Assembly: GCF_000001735.4 (NCBI RefSeq)
Contig: NC_003070.9
Location: 9,486,001-9,550,000, forward strand
Length of the DNA stretch: 64,000 bases
Reading direction: 5' to 3'
Origin: Arabidopsis thaliana
Taxonomy: Eukaryota > Streptophyta > Magnoliopsida > Brassicales > Brassicaceae
In this document: positions 22,903 through 35,044 of the stretch, piece by piece
Position numbering within the stretch: the first letter of the stretch is position 1
Layout: each line of letters starts with the position of its first letter
Position numbers and translations under genes: made by a program
The notes under the pieces: generated by a model
The model's database searches: none
What the model was told of the DNA's origin: nothing
The model's input: the letters and a program-made list of their open reading frames with translations, nothing else

Positions 22903-24089
22903 TCAGACGACGGTGCCGGTGAGATGGAAACCGGAGAATGGAAAAGATGAGGAGGTGTTGTCGAAAGTGGTCATGGTTCCATCAACTCCGATGTGGCTCA
23001 AGTGCTTCACGTCCGTTGGAAATCCTATCTCCATCTCCGCTTCTCTCTCTTTCGTCTCCTCTTCGTAACCTGGTCATCATATAGTATTAGTATCATCACT
23101 ACATAAATGATGAATCTATTACTACTGTGACCATGTTTCTTCGTATGTATAAACTGACCAATTGTCAATGTGGAAGATGAACAACAATGTACAGGTTTAA
23201 GGAAATATTGAAAATTTCTATAGTTGTGTAAAAAAATTCTAAAATATTTGTTATTCACTGGAACATATTATTGTTATAGGAAATTCTAAATTAACGCCAA
23301 TTCACAAGTAAGAATGGTTTTACAGTTTTTAAAAGTGCATGTAAGTTACTGAATGAGAAATGAAGACATGCTATAAAGACAAATTAAGTTATCAAAAAGG
23401 CTATTCAGCTAATTGTCCCTATAGTAAATTGGAGGAACATTGAGAATCCAAAAAAGATTAATAAACACAACTTTACTTACTATTACGAAATGTTGTGATC
23501 ACAATACGAAAAAAAGAGAGTAGAATAAGGGACATACGTATGAAAAAGTGCGAGAAACTCTTGAAGCTGCGAATAATTCTGTAGATACCATCTGAGATAT
23601 TAGCACCGTTGTTGTTGTTCTCCATCTTTGTGTAATCCTTTCTAAATGAGCCCTTTGCATCACTTTCTACTCTTCCTTATAAAAACCAAAAAGGATAAAA
23701 CGATCATTCAGAAATAAAAGACAGTACAAAAAGGCACATACACGAATAAAAAAGTGAGAGAAACTCTTGAAGCCTCGAATAATTTTGTAGAGATACCATC
23801 TAACATATTAGCACCGTTTCTGTCCATCTTTGTGTATTCTTTTTCAAATGATCCATTCTCATGACTTTCTTCTCTTCCTTAGAAAACCAGATCAGAGAAA
23901 AAGACTATTCAGAAAGAAAAAGAGAGAAGAAGCAAGGATATAGAACAAAAGAAATGTGAGCAAGAAGGTACTCTTGATGAGTTGGTTTGGTTTCTTTTGT
24001 TGATGAGTAGTGGCCACAGCGACGCAAGATTGCGTTGAACACCCTAACGAAAAAGGCAATATCAATAATCGCTCCATCCGATCTTTCAT
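22903..24089 (-). CDS. RIC2: ROP-interactive CRIB protein RIC2
   Basis: This encodes a 140-residue plant effector that binds active ROP (Rho-of-plants) GTPases through a CRIB motif. Exons in transcription order: 23972-24089, 23538-23675, 22903-23069; the 423 bases are in frame. The start MKDRMERLLILPFSLGCS is the typical RIC N-terminus and the CRIB core IGFPTDVKHLSHIGVDG lies in the last exon (about residues 100-116). Between exons 1 and 2 there is a second, degraded copy of exon 2 at 23742-23877, whose length breaks the frame. The short C-terminus ends GFHLTGTVV. The gene name is by recognition of position and start; family membership is certain. Confidence 0.87.
23742..23877 (-). pseudogene. 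Duplicated copy of RIC2 exon 2
   Basis: This sequence aligns with RIC2 exon 2 (23538-23675) along its whole length and about 50 bases of the upstream intron, so a unit of about 200 bases was tandemly duplicated. It keeps an AG acceptor (AAG/GAAGAGAAG) and a GTATGT-type donor. A two-base gain in the stretch after GGTATCT and other small changes make its length 136 (or 134 with the alternative donor) instead of 138, so inclusion would throw the CRIB exon out of frame. It may be dead or may act as a poison exon. Confidence 0.75.
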
Positions 24090-25128
24090 CTCTTTCCCTC
24101 GAAATGTATGTATTTATGTATGGATGCTACAAATATGTTATGCGTGTGTGAGTGAATGAAATGATGGAAAAGTAGGGATTTTGGTAGGGTTTATATTGCA
24201 ATGTCGTGTATGTTTTATAACTTTGTAAGCAAGTTAGTATCATTATCTCCTTGAAGAATTTTGTAATTCCTAACCCAATAAAGGAATAGACAGAGGGAGA
24301 AAGAGATTATGAGTGTCATTATTGAGTATACTTGGGGTTGCTTTTAGTTGGCCAACAGTGCCACTTAACCTAATTGCAAGATTAAAAGATTCAAGATAAA
24401 TCCCCACACCTTCCACTTTTTTCTCCTTACCCAATAATCTCCATCTTTGTATTTTAATCAATACCATAATTAGACTAAGTAGCTCTGTGAGCCACCCTCC
24501 CACGACACAGAGAGACATCGTTCCATCTACAGTACTCAGTTTAAAACAACTTTTCATCTTTTGTGAAATACACACTTAGGATTATCCGCAAAATTCAAGA
24601 ACCTTGCTGCAAAAGCAGCAAAACGATAACAAACCGCGCTAGATCAAACCGACACAAAAATTAGTGTTATAACCTCGTTATGCTCCTAACCAGATTATAA
24701 TAAATTGATAGTATGATACTTATATGTTTCTATATCTAACCAAGATTAGATTATAGTCCAAGAGTTCATCACTCATTAAGCTATTCTTTTTCTTGACCCT
24801 GGCCCCTCACTTGTAAAAGAAGTTACAACTCTCTGGGTATTAATCTTAGAACCAACTCCAACTCTACTTCAGAGAAATACGAAGGGATTTTCCCATCCCA
24901 CCTAAAACAAATATTAAGCTTTATCTAACTATCATCTGCGTATAAGTCATTTTTTGATATATCCACTAATTCCTTCAGATGCATAAGACACTGTCTAAGG
25001 AGTGTCTAACAGAAGTTAGTGTAGATAAGTATAAATAATAATTAATGGTGGCCTTACACTGCATAATTTACATAGTCGCAATGGAGAAGATAGAAAAGAG
25101 AAGACCCGTGATTCTACACACTTCAAAC
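24090..25128. other. RIC2 promoter and DUF493 gene 3' region
   Basis: The left part is the RIC2 upstream region and the right end the 3' untranslated region of the DUF493 gene. A 101-codon minus-strand open frame at 24270-24575 has no recognisable domain or splice partner. No RNA gene is visible. Confidence 0.5.
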
Positions 25129-26820
25129 CTACAAGAAGTATTTCATTCTTTCGTCTCTCCTCATTGCATTATACACAGCTTGAACCTGTCAAACCAAACA
25201 ACACAAATTCTCATCACATTAATTTTCAACTCCTAACTTTCTCACATCCTCTCTGTAAATAAGGTTTGATTCTCTATGCTTCTTGTGCCTATAAACCCAT
25301 ATGGATTTTCATATGTGTATGTGTGTGGGAGAGAGAGGGAAGGAGGGAAAAGGGAAAAACCTGCTCACTAGAGACGACTTGGATAGGGCCAATATTCACC
25401 GACACATATTTTCCTTTGCTTGATAAAGTCTGCTTTACACAGTCCTAAAATGGAGGAAAAACATATTTGCAACATTAGTAGGATACTCGTGTTCTCGGTA
25501 TAAGAATATTGCTTGAAAGACACTACATAGAAATATACTCTTATTTGATTATTTGATAAAATAAATAGTTCACATCCAAACATAACAATATGACAGAATA
25601 AACATTTAGCAGCTATACTGCAGAAGACAAAGTATAGACCAAAGCAAGAGAACAAAAGTAAAGAAAGCCAAGTAGTGCACTTGTATACATGTTCTGTTTG
25701 TAATTATCAAGCCAGTAGCCAAAATATTGTATAGAAGACACTAGCAAATATCGTATCAAAAAAAGATAGTATAAGCCGGTAAATCATCTAGATACTTTTA
25801 AGAGGACGAAATATTACCTCTGGAATTTGTCGGTCAATAACAGATTCAACAGCAACAACCATAGCATGCACAAAGTCATTGCCACCAGTCCCAATTGCAG
25901 TAAACCCTCTTTCTGTTGGGTATGTATTGACCTGGCAAGTAAAACACCAGCTTTGAGTCAGCCAATATCCATCTCCTTCTTAAATTTCACATACTGAATG
26001 CATTCCAAATCGACAAGGGGCTTCATAAATACCAACACATAGTATTTGAACGCAAAGTGAACAGCAACTCTACTAGAAATTGACCAAACAAGAATAAAAT
26101 ATCGGAATGGGATACCTTTTGGTCAAGTTCGAGCCAATCTTTAGCAGAATCATCAGCCACAGTGCCTCCAATAATCATGTTAGTAGTTTTCCCAACCCTC
26201 CCATCAGTCTTTGACACTTCTGCATCCCACCAGCAAAATGAATGAAACAAGGGAAACAAAAGTACCAATAAACTAGCACTCGTGAATTAACATCATCTGT
26301 CTCTTTCACCATTCCAGCTTAATTAGTAACTCTAAAATAATCTAAATTCCTAGTGAATCACTACAAGTGTAGGAAGAGTTAAATTGACACAACGGAACAG
26401 TTTTTAACTTCCGACTAATGGCCGGGAAATACTAGTACGTCAATCGAATCTAAAAACTCCGTCTCCTATTCACCAAGGATCCAAGCATCCGATAATCAAA
26501 TCCATTTCGGCCAAACGAACAAAACCACAAAAATTTGAGATACTAGGAAGAAATTAACGAAGGCGCGCACCTGAGATTGCCTTGAGAACAGCTTCTTGAG
26601 GCGGACCTTGATCGGATTGATCGTTATGGCTGCAATTAAGCCGAGTAGCCCGCTCGGGAACAGATGCAAAACCATTGAAACATAGACTCTTTGGCGCCGG
26701 GAACAAACCATGGACTGGAACTGATGCTGGAGAAGGAGGGAGAAAGAAGCATCTACGTGCGCCGGAAGTCCGTCGTGATTCCGATACGAAAACGGAACGC
26801 AAAATCGTTTTGCAAGCCAT
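25129..26820 (-). CDS. Plastid DUF493 (YbeD-like, UPF0250) family protein
   Basis: This encodes a 202-residue protein with an N-terminal transit-like region rich in Ser and Arg (MACKTILRSVFVSESRRTSG) and a C-terminal DUF493 domain, an ACT-like small fold known from bacterial YbeD. Exons in transcription order: 26571-26820, 26116-26219, 25818-25931, 25361-25444, 25129-25185. The domain core includes FTAIGTGGNDFVHAMVVAVE and the family end AVYNAMRRDERMKYFL. Bacterial YbeD is of unclear function, possibly regulatory for lipoate metabolism; the plant role is unknown to me. Plastid targeting is inferred from the N-terminus only. Confidence 0.88.
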
Positions 26821-27468
26821 TTTTTGAAGCTTCTCTTTGGAGATGAGTCGAACGAAAAAAAGACACAACGCTGCGTTTGGTTATTTATAAAATTTCTGGC
26901 GTTGGCGAGGGATAAGGTAAAGACAGTTATGCCCATAGGTTTTTGTCTTCTGTTACCATTCGCTTTGGGGTTATTAGAGTCTTTCACTAGGCCCATTTGT
27001 GCAAGCATTTTAATTAAAGTTAGCAAGTGAATCTAATCTAATCATTTTAATCAAAGTTAGCAAGTGAATCGCACACGAAATCATCTTAAAGCGTGTTTAG
27101 TTAAGAGTATGTATTAAAGTACGTAACAAAAAGTACATAGCATATAGTTGAGAATACAGAATTGTTGCAACGGGAAATTTTCTCCTACCTTCTTTAGAGT
27201 TTCACTTCTCATAGGTTATTCTTACAGGAAGTTTCAGCATCTTTCTGTAAATAAGAAACTCATAGACATCGTGCAACACAGATAAGAAGAAACCAAAAAC
27301 CGATATGAAGAGACAAAACATCCTAATAATAAAGTAAACAAATAAATTTGTTGGTACTATAGTCACAAACGGTTACTCTTCAACTTGGTACCAGGAAATG
27401 TAACTAGGTGTTTCAGTGTGCAGGCATTATTTCTTACGGAATGCTCATCACTACTATGGCTTTAGGCT
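26821..27468. other. DUF493 gene promoter and TOM20-2 3' region
   Basis: No coding sequence can be supported. A short tandem repeat lies at 27006-27070. GGCCCA-type elements near 26990 (AGGCCCATTTG) suit housekeeping transcription of the organelle protein gene on the left. Confidence 0.5.
27006..27070. repeat. 37-bp direct repeat, two copies
   Basis: CATTTTAATTAAAGTTAGCA and its extension to GTGAATC (27006-27033) recur at 27043-27070 with one base changed. The period is 37 bases. It is a local duplication of no evident function. Confidence 0.85.
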
Positions 27469-28912
27469 TTATCTGGCAGGAGGTGGAGGGCCAAGGGATT
27501 TTGCCATGCCAACCCAAGCAACAATCCCACAAGCGAGAATTATCCAACCGCATACATCATAAGTGAATTCAGTGTTCCTCTTCTTCTTCTTACTACTCTG
27601 CTGCAAAAGCAAGGCAATTTCTCAGAGCAACCACGAAAACTTATAACCCACATATGATATGAGATTCTTTCACTCTCTGCTTATGTTCTTCTGAACATGC
27701 TGCTACTAGATAATAAGAAGATGACACTTTTCAAAACATTGGACAGCATACTTAAACACATGATAACTTACGCTAACATTAGATGAAGCCATTCCTCCTC
27801 CACCTCCTCCTCCTCCTCCACCTAGTATTTGCTGTCCCATTCCTTGATTCATAAACTGCATATGCAGTTCCGGGGCCTATTCACATAGACAGACAAAAAC
27901 ATGAGCTCAAATGTAAAAGAAATACAGAAGAAGAAGATGGAATAAAATGTTCTCTCCTTGTTATTATAACAGCAGCAATTGTCTCCATGATTAATGTTAT
28001 AATTTGCGTACACAAAGATTGACTCTGAAAATGGAATGTTGAAATAATACCTTTAGTGAGGAATCCAAGGACTTGCGATATGTGTCATTACCTGGATCCT
28101 GAAATAATATAATAGTAAGAAGTTGGTCTCACAGCACTCACAACAACATAAAAGTTTCAAATTCAAAAGCATAAAATCTGAAAATGCACCTCATTTTCTG
28201 CTCTCTGGAAATATTCAGTGGCTTTATCAAAGTGCTCTTTTGCTTCTTCAGGATCGTGAACATAAAACGCGTGGGCGGTGTACGCGTTGGCAATACACCA
28301 AAGAGCCTGATGCTTCCCTGGATTTATTGTCAAGGCCTCTTCCAACTTGGAAATAGCATCTACATGATCAATAATATTTCGTTACATTTCAGAGCAAAGA
28401 TGAATTTGAGGCGTTTATTTTAAGACATTAAAGAAGAGATCATACCATTTAACATGAGCTTAGCTTCAGGAATAGGCTGGAACTGTGAAAGTTCAAGTAA
28501 AGCTCCACCCCATTTCAGCAGATTCTACAGAAAATAAAAATGTTCGCAAAGGTATTCTTAATATGACCACATATCAAAAGAAACTCAGGAAAAAATGTAA
28601 TTTCAGAGAAACATATAATCAATCTCATAACATAAATTATAATATTTCCATCGAATTCAAGACCTAAACTACACATAGTGACAATACATTCACGAAATCC
28701 ATCTCCACAAAACATCCTTAATATTCGTTACATATCAGGTCCGATCATATTAATCGAAATGAAGCAATTTCACAAATTCTGAGGAGAGGGGAGGACAAGT
28801 AGAAGAAAGAAACCTCGGAATCAAGAGGATCGTTCTTGTACTGAGCCTCAGAATTTTTGCGAGCATGTTCGAACATGATAAGCCTTTCAAAGTCGGCGGT
28901 AGAGAACTCCAT
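27469..28912 (-). CDS. TOM20-2: Mitochondrial import receptor subunit TOM20-2
   Basis: This encodes a 210-residue outer-membrane receptor of the TOM complex that recognises mitochondrial presequences. Exons in transcription order: 28814-28912, 28446-28524, 28190-28359, 28051-28098, 27772-27876, 27469-27600. The N-terminal cytosolic domain is TPR-like (MEFSTADFERLIMFEHARKN to ENEDPGNDTYRKSL). A run of ten glycines (about residues 152-161) links it to a basic patch SSKKKKR and a C-terminal membrane anchor GWIILACGIVAWVGMAK. This reversed, tail-anchored layout is specific to plant TOM20. It shares a 317-base divergent promoter with RPL17A. Confidence 0.95.
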
Positions 28913-29229
28913 CTTCAGATTCAGGTGAAAGAAAATCTAGGGTTCGGTGTTTTTGTTACTGAGAAAAGTCTAAAGAGTTGTCTCGATGTGAAACAAGTTC
29001 CGAGGGTTTTAGCCTACAAGTCGGGTGTTACCAGCACATAATTGGGCTTTTTAAGCCTACTTATCAAGATAAGTGGCCCAGAAGGCCCATATGAACAAAT
29101 AGTACTTTAATACACTAGTTCAACTAATGTATTCGCCGATTAGGGTTTCTTCTGTTTCACTATATATTAAGTGTCTCCAACTACTGAGATCTCTATCCTC
29201 TCCGTCCTCTGTTCTTCTCATTGGCCGCC
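28913..29229. promoter_or_regulatory. Divergent promoter of TOM20-2 and RPL17A
   Basis: Three site II elements (TGGGCT at 29043-29048, GGCCCA at 29075-29080 and 29084-29089) and a telo-box TTAGGGTTT at 29140-29148 lie between the two start codons. This pairing is typical of Arabidopsis ribosomal protein and mitochondrial protein genes and is recognised by TCP factors and telo-box proteins. A TATATATTAA stretch at about 29161 could be the RPL17A TATA box. Confidence 0.75.
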
Positions 29230-30725
<1,496 letters not shown>

Positions 30726-31225
30726 GCTATAACATAGACAGTCTATTTGTGCTCACTTGTGTTACCCTTAATACTTTTTGTTAGCTTCTCTCTATAAGAC
30801 CAATACTCAATTTTTAAGTATGATGATTATCGGTTTTTGGATTGCTGAAAGAATCTCTCTTTATCCTTGGTATTGATAGATGAATAACTCATAGTAAAAT
30901 CTTGAAATATGTTTTAGAGATGGATTAGTTAAGACTTGTTAAATCGTCGCCCAGTTTGTTCATAACGCTCATTAATATAATGACCAATACATCGACTACA
31001 CAGTCTGATAAAACGGATGGATTAGTTTTGAACTCGAGAAAGTTCGAAATGTTATGTTACGTAAGAGCAAGTAACACTTTCATTCGTTTGTAAAACCCAA
31101 AACAGACCCAATCATAAATCATCATAAACGGCCCAAAAGACGGAAGGAATCATCGTCACTAAGTGGGCAAACAAAAATGGTGAAACTGCAAAACACCTGC
31201 AATTTCAATTTTCAAGGAATCCGAA
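30726..31225. other. RPL17A 3' region and nuclease gene promoter
   Basis: The left half is the RPL17A 3' untranslated region. A GGCCCA site II element lies at about 31131-31136. An out-of-frame ATG at 31177, in good context, precedes the nuclease start at 31226. No other gene is seen. Confidence 0.5.
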
Positions 31226-32743
31226 ATGGAGAGTGGTCTGATATCAGTGGATCGATGGAGAAATGGAAGTCAAGCCTACTTCTTGACTCATATACACTCC
31301 GATCACACTCGTGGCCTCTCCGGCGGATGGTCCCAAGGTCCTCTCTACTGTTCCCGCACCACCGCCTCTCTATTTCCCTCCCGTTTCCCAGGTTTCGACC
31401 TCTCCTTGCTTCGCGTCGTCCCTCTCTTTTCCTGGACATCTCTCTCCCTCCGCTCTCCTTCCTCCGGCTCCACAGTCCGCCTCCATCTCATGGCCATCGA
31501 TGCTCACCACTGTCCTGGTATGATAAAAGTCTAATCTATTTCTATATAAGGCTTCGCTTTCTCAGTGGTGAAATTTGAATTTGCTGGTATAATGTGGTAG
31601 GATCCATAATGTTTTTGTTCCGGGGAGATTTCGGATGTTTTCTCTACACTGGAGACTTCCGGTGGGATTCTGATGCATCAGACGAAGCTAGAACCACTCT
31701 CGTTGCTGCTATTGACGAGTTTCCAGTCGACATTCTCTATCTGGATAACACTTACTGCAATCCAATTTACAGTTTTCCTTCCCGTCTAGTCGCTGTTCAA
31801 TTGGTTCGACCTAAACCCTAATCCAAAAGCCTTAAACCCTGAATCATGTTTCTCTTTGTTATATTCCTCATCTCCTTTACTTGCAGGTTGCTGATATAAT
31901 TGCTTCTCATCCTTCACATGATATCATCATAGCAGTTGACTCTTTGGGAAAAGAAGACCTCCTTGTTCATGTTTCCCGCATTCTCAATATCAAGGTTTCT
32001 TATAGTAATCCTCTGCTTCCTTCATCATACTCCAAATGGATTAAGAGTTGAGTTTCTTTTCTTTGTATGTCCTTTAGATTTGGGTTTGGCCAGAACGTCT
32101 TCGTACCATGCATCTCCTTGGTTTCCAAGACATTTTCACTACTGATACATCTCTTACAAGAGTGCGGGCTGTCCCTCGTTATAGTTTTAGTATTCAGACT
32201 CTCGAGGGGCTGAATACGATGTGCCCAACTATCGGTATCATGCCTTCAGGTCTCCCATGGGTGAAAAGACCTTTCAAAGGAGATGACAAGCTCTCTGGTT
32301 CTTTTCTTACTGCAAGTATGAAGAATGAAACCGTTTCTGCGAAGAAAGAATTAGAAGCAGCTGCAGTGCATAAGTTCCATGACTATATGTACTCGGTGCA
32401 CTACTCTGATCATTCATGTTATGAGGAGATTGGAGAGTTTATAAAACTTGTGAAACCAAAGAGCATGAAAGGAATTGTGGTGTCATCATCATCGTATGTT
32501 GACCCTCTTTACTACTTTGGGCGTATCTGTGGAGCCAACCAACCGCCACAAGTGCTGCTTATGAGGCCTGACATCGCAGAGGAATTTCGAGCTGTTAGGA
32601 TTAAGTCATATTCTGCAAGTGACAAGACTAGAATGTTGGCAAAAGAAAAAAGGTGGAAGCGAGATAGTCATTCAAGTTTGAAGAGAAACAAGAAGAGAGC
32701 ACGTATCCAAGTAAAGTGCGCAAAGATTTTAGAGGTTGATTAG
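31226..32743 (+). CDS. SNM1/Apollo-like metallo-beta-lactamase DNA repair nuclease
   Basis: This encodes a 422-residue member of the beta-CASP metallo-beta-lactamase family; relatives are 5' exonucleases for crosslink repair and telomere ends. Four coding exons: 31226-31517, 31601-31803, 31887-31994, 32078-32743. The metal site HIHSDH is at residues 22-27, followed by DAHHCPGSIMFLFRG, YTGDFRWD, LYLDNTYCNP and the later SVHYSDHSCYEE. The first 200 residues resemble animal SNM1B/Apollo much more than PSO2, because the catalytic domain starts at once with no N-terminal extension. The C-terminal tail is basic (KRNKKRARIQ) and may be a nuclear signal. Subfamily assignment is inference; the family is certain. 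Confidence 0.9.
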
Positions 32744-33107
32744 CTCTACTTGCCTCTGGGTGGTGTCTCACGTTGATGTGGCGGCTTCTTTTTCCTCAAG
32801 GTTACAATGGTGTCTATGTGAATGGTCTAATACACAATCCTTTTCTATGGGAGGAGTAAGTAAAATTTAAGATAATATATGAATTATTCAGTTGAATAGA
32901 AAGTCACTATCTTTTAAAAAGTAAGCAGTTGTTTGTTTATGCTTAGTTAACAAAGTCTTGATTTTTAAATTCGAAAACACTTGGTCAATGTTTTTGTCTT
33001 TTGTATGTTATCCAAATGATTACTCAAACCATTTTTTATAGCAATTTTTGCACATTATTAAATGATACAATGAGTGATTAAGGGAATGAGTAAGTAACAT
33101 CGTGACG
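32744..33107. other. Spacer between nuclease and F-box/kelch genes
   Basis: This 364-base AT-rich spacer must hold the 3' end of the nuclease gene and the promoter of the downstream kelch gene. No distinctive elements are visible. Confidence 0.5.
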
Positions 33108-34520
33108 ATGGTGGTGGAGTCGTCGTCGTCTCCGATCATACCTGGCTTGACGGATGACGTGGCAGAGCTCTGTGTCTCGAAAATCCCGAGGTCTAGCTTT
33201 CAGATCACTTCTCAGGTGTGCCGGCGATGGAGGTCATTCCTCAGGAGCCAGCATTTTGCAGCTGTTCGAAAGTTGACCGGAACGGTGGAGGAGTTCCTGT
33301 GTGTTCTAATGGAAAGCGAGTGTGGAAGAGACGTGTACTGGGAAGTTTTTGACGCCTCCGGGAACAAGTTAGGCCAGATCCCTCCTGTCCCTGGGCCCTT
33401 GAAGCGCGGTTTCGGCGTTGCAGTGCTTGATGGCGGGAAGATTGTGTTCTTCGGAGGATATACGGAGGTGGAAGGCTCTGGCATCAATAGCACCACTGTC
33501 TCTGCCTCTGCTGATGTTTACGAGTTTGATCCTGCTAATAACAGGTCTCAATCTCAATCTCTCTTTCATTAATTCTCATACAATCTGGTCAAATGTGGCA
33601 TTCCATGATGATTTTTTTTTTTTTTTTGAATTTTGAGGAATCAATGAATGAATGAGTGAGTGAAGATTCTTTTTAATTTTTAAGTTTCTGCATGATTGTT
33701 AGACAAAGCAATTCAAGAATGAAATTCTTATTCAGTTTGGGATTCTATAACTAAGAAAAGACCTAAGCTTCTCTGAAACCATAATTGGTATTAGAACTGT
33801 CCAGTTTGGTTGTATTCTGATACTATGTCGAAATATATTTGCAGCTGGAGAAAACTTGCGGGAATGAACATACCACGTTACAACTTTGCATTTGCTGAAG
33901 TGAACGGTCTTTTGTATGTGATTAGAGGCTATTCCACAGATACTTATAGCCTTTCCAACGCGGAAGTATACAACCCGAAAACTAACCAATGGAGTCTTAT
34001 GCATTGTCCAAATCGCCCTGTTTGGCGCGGCTTTGCATTCGCATTCAGTTCCAAACTCTACGCTGTAGGTAGGAGACAATGGAATCATATTAGATTCCAA
34101 GGTACATTGGGTTAAACTAAGTTTGATGATATATTTTTAGGCAATGGTTCGAGGTTCATCGACATATATGACCCGAAAACGCAGACATGGGAAGAGTTAA
34201 ACTCGGAGCAATCAGTGTCGGTGTATTCCTACACAGTTGTGAGGAACAAAGTGTATTTCATGGACAGGAACATGCCGGGACGTCTGGGAGTATTTGATCC
34301 AGAGGAGAATTCGTGGAGTTCAGTGTTTGTGCCTCCGAGAGAAGGGGGTTTCTGGGTGAGACTAGGAGTATGGAACAATAAGGTTCTACTGTTTTCACGG
34401 GTTTGTGGACATGAGACCTTAATGTACGACCTTGATAAAGAGAAAGGTTCCAAATGGAGAGTGTGTGATCAGATTAAACCATCTGCTTCTCAATTGGCCA
34501 GCGTTCTCATCAACTTCTGA
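33108..34520 (+). CDS. F-box/kelch-repeat protein
   Basis: This encodes a 346-residue probable SCF adaptor. Three coding exons: 33108-33544, 33845-34068, 34141-34520. A degenerate F-box is at the N-terminus (IPGLTDDVAELCVSKIPRSS, then VCRRWRSFLRSQHF). Kelch blades follow: KIVFFGGYTEVEG, DVYEFDPANNSWRKL, EVYNPKTNQWSLM, DIYDPKTQTWEEL and GVFDPEENSWSSV. This gives about four to five visible blades. The substrate is unknown. I chose ATG 33108; the open frame upstream has no ATG. A T-run of about 18 lies in intron 1. Confidence 0.9.
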
Positions 34521-35044
34521 TCTTCTCTTTTAACTTCATTCATCTGACGTTTTGGAGCTGTGAGTTTTGTGTTTAGCCAAAATGTCACCAATTTCTCAAC
34601 TTTGTGAATGATTCTTGTATTTGCTGTGTATTGCTAATCTCCTGTACATATGTTTTTGCGATGATTTTGTATCGCTTTGCTTTTGAGAGATACATTTTTT
34701 ACTATTTACATTGCCATTCTTAATCTAAGCTCTCTGTTTTCTGACCGTTAACCAACCGTAACAGCTGTAAGCCATTTCTTTGTGCTTCTAAATATGGAGT
34801 TATACTTATGGCTTTATCACACTGGTCAGATGGAGTGGATGCTTAAAATAGGGGTAGGCAAGGTACAAGTAATTAGACAACATTGTACCAAAGTGCAAAC
34901 CAAACAATTTATCACCTAAAAAACATTATTATTTCATTTCGTGTGCTCTTATGTGATGTAAGAAATCTGTCCGAAAAGGACCTATACGCCTAAGTATGAG
35001 AATCTAATCTTTACATGTAAAGATTTTGTACAAACGAACAAAAG
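34521..35044. other. Convergent 3' ends of kelch and GYF genes
   Basis: The kelch gene and the GYF gene point at each other across these 524 bases. The sequence is AT-rich and consistent with two 3' untranslated regions. No gene is visible. Confidence 0.55.

Noticed and set aside
24270-24575. 101-codon minus-strand open frame between RIC2 and the DUF493 gene
   Set aside because: It has no recognisable domain, no partner exons and lies in probable promoter sequence.
26496-27026. 176-codon minus-strand open frame over the first exon of the DUF493 gene
   Set aside because: It is a shadow in another frame; the frame beginning at 26820 joins four downstream exons in phase and gives the DUF493 domain.
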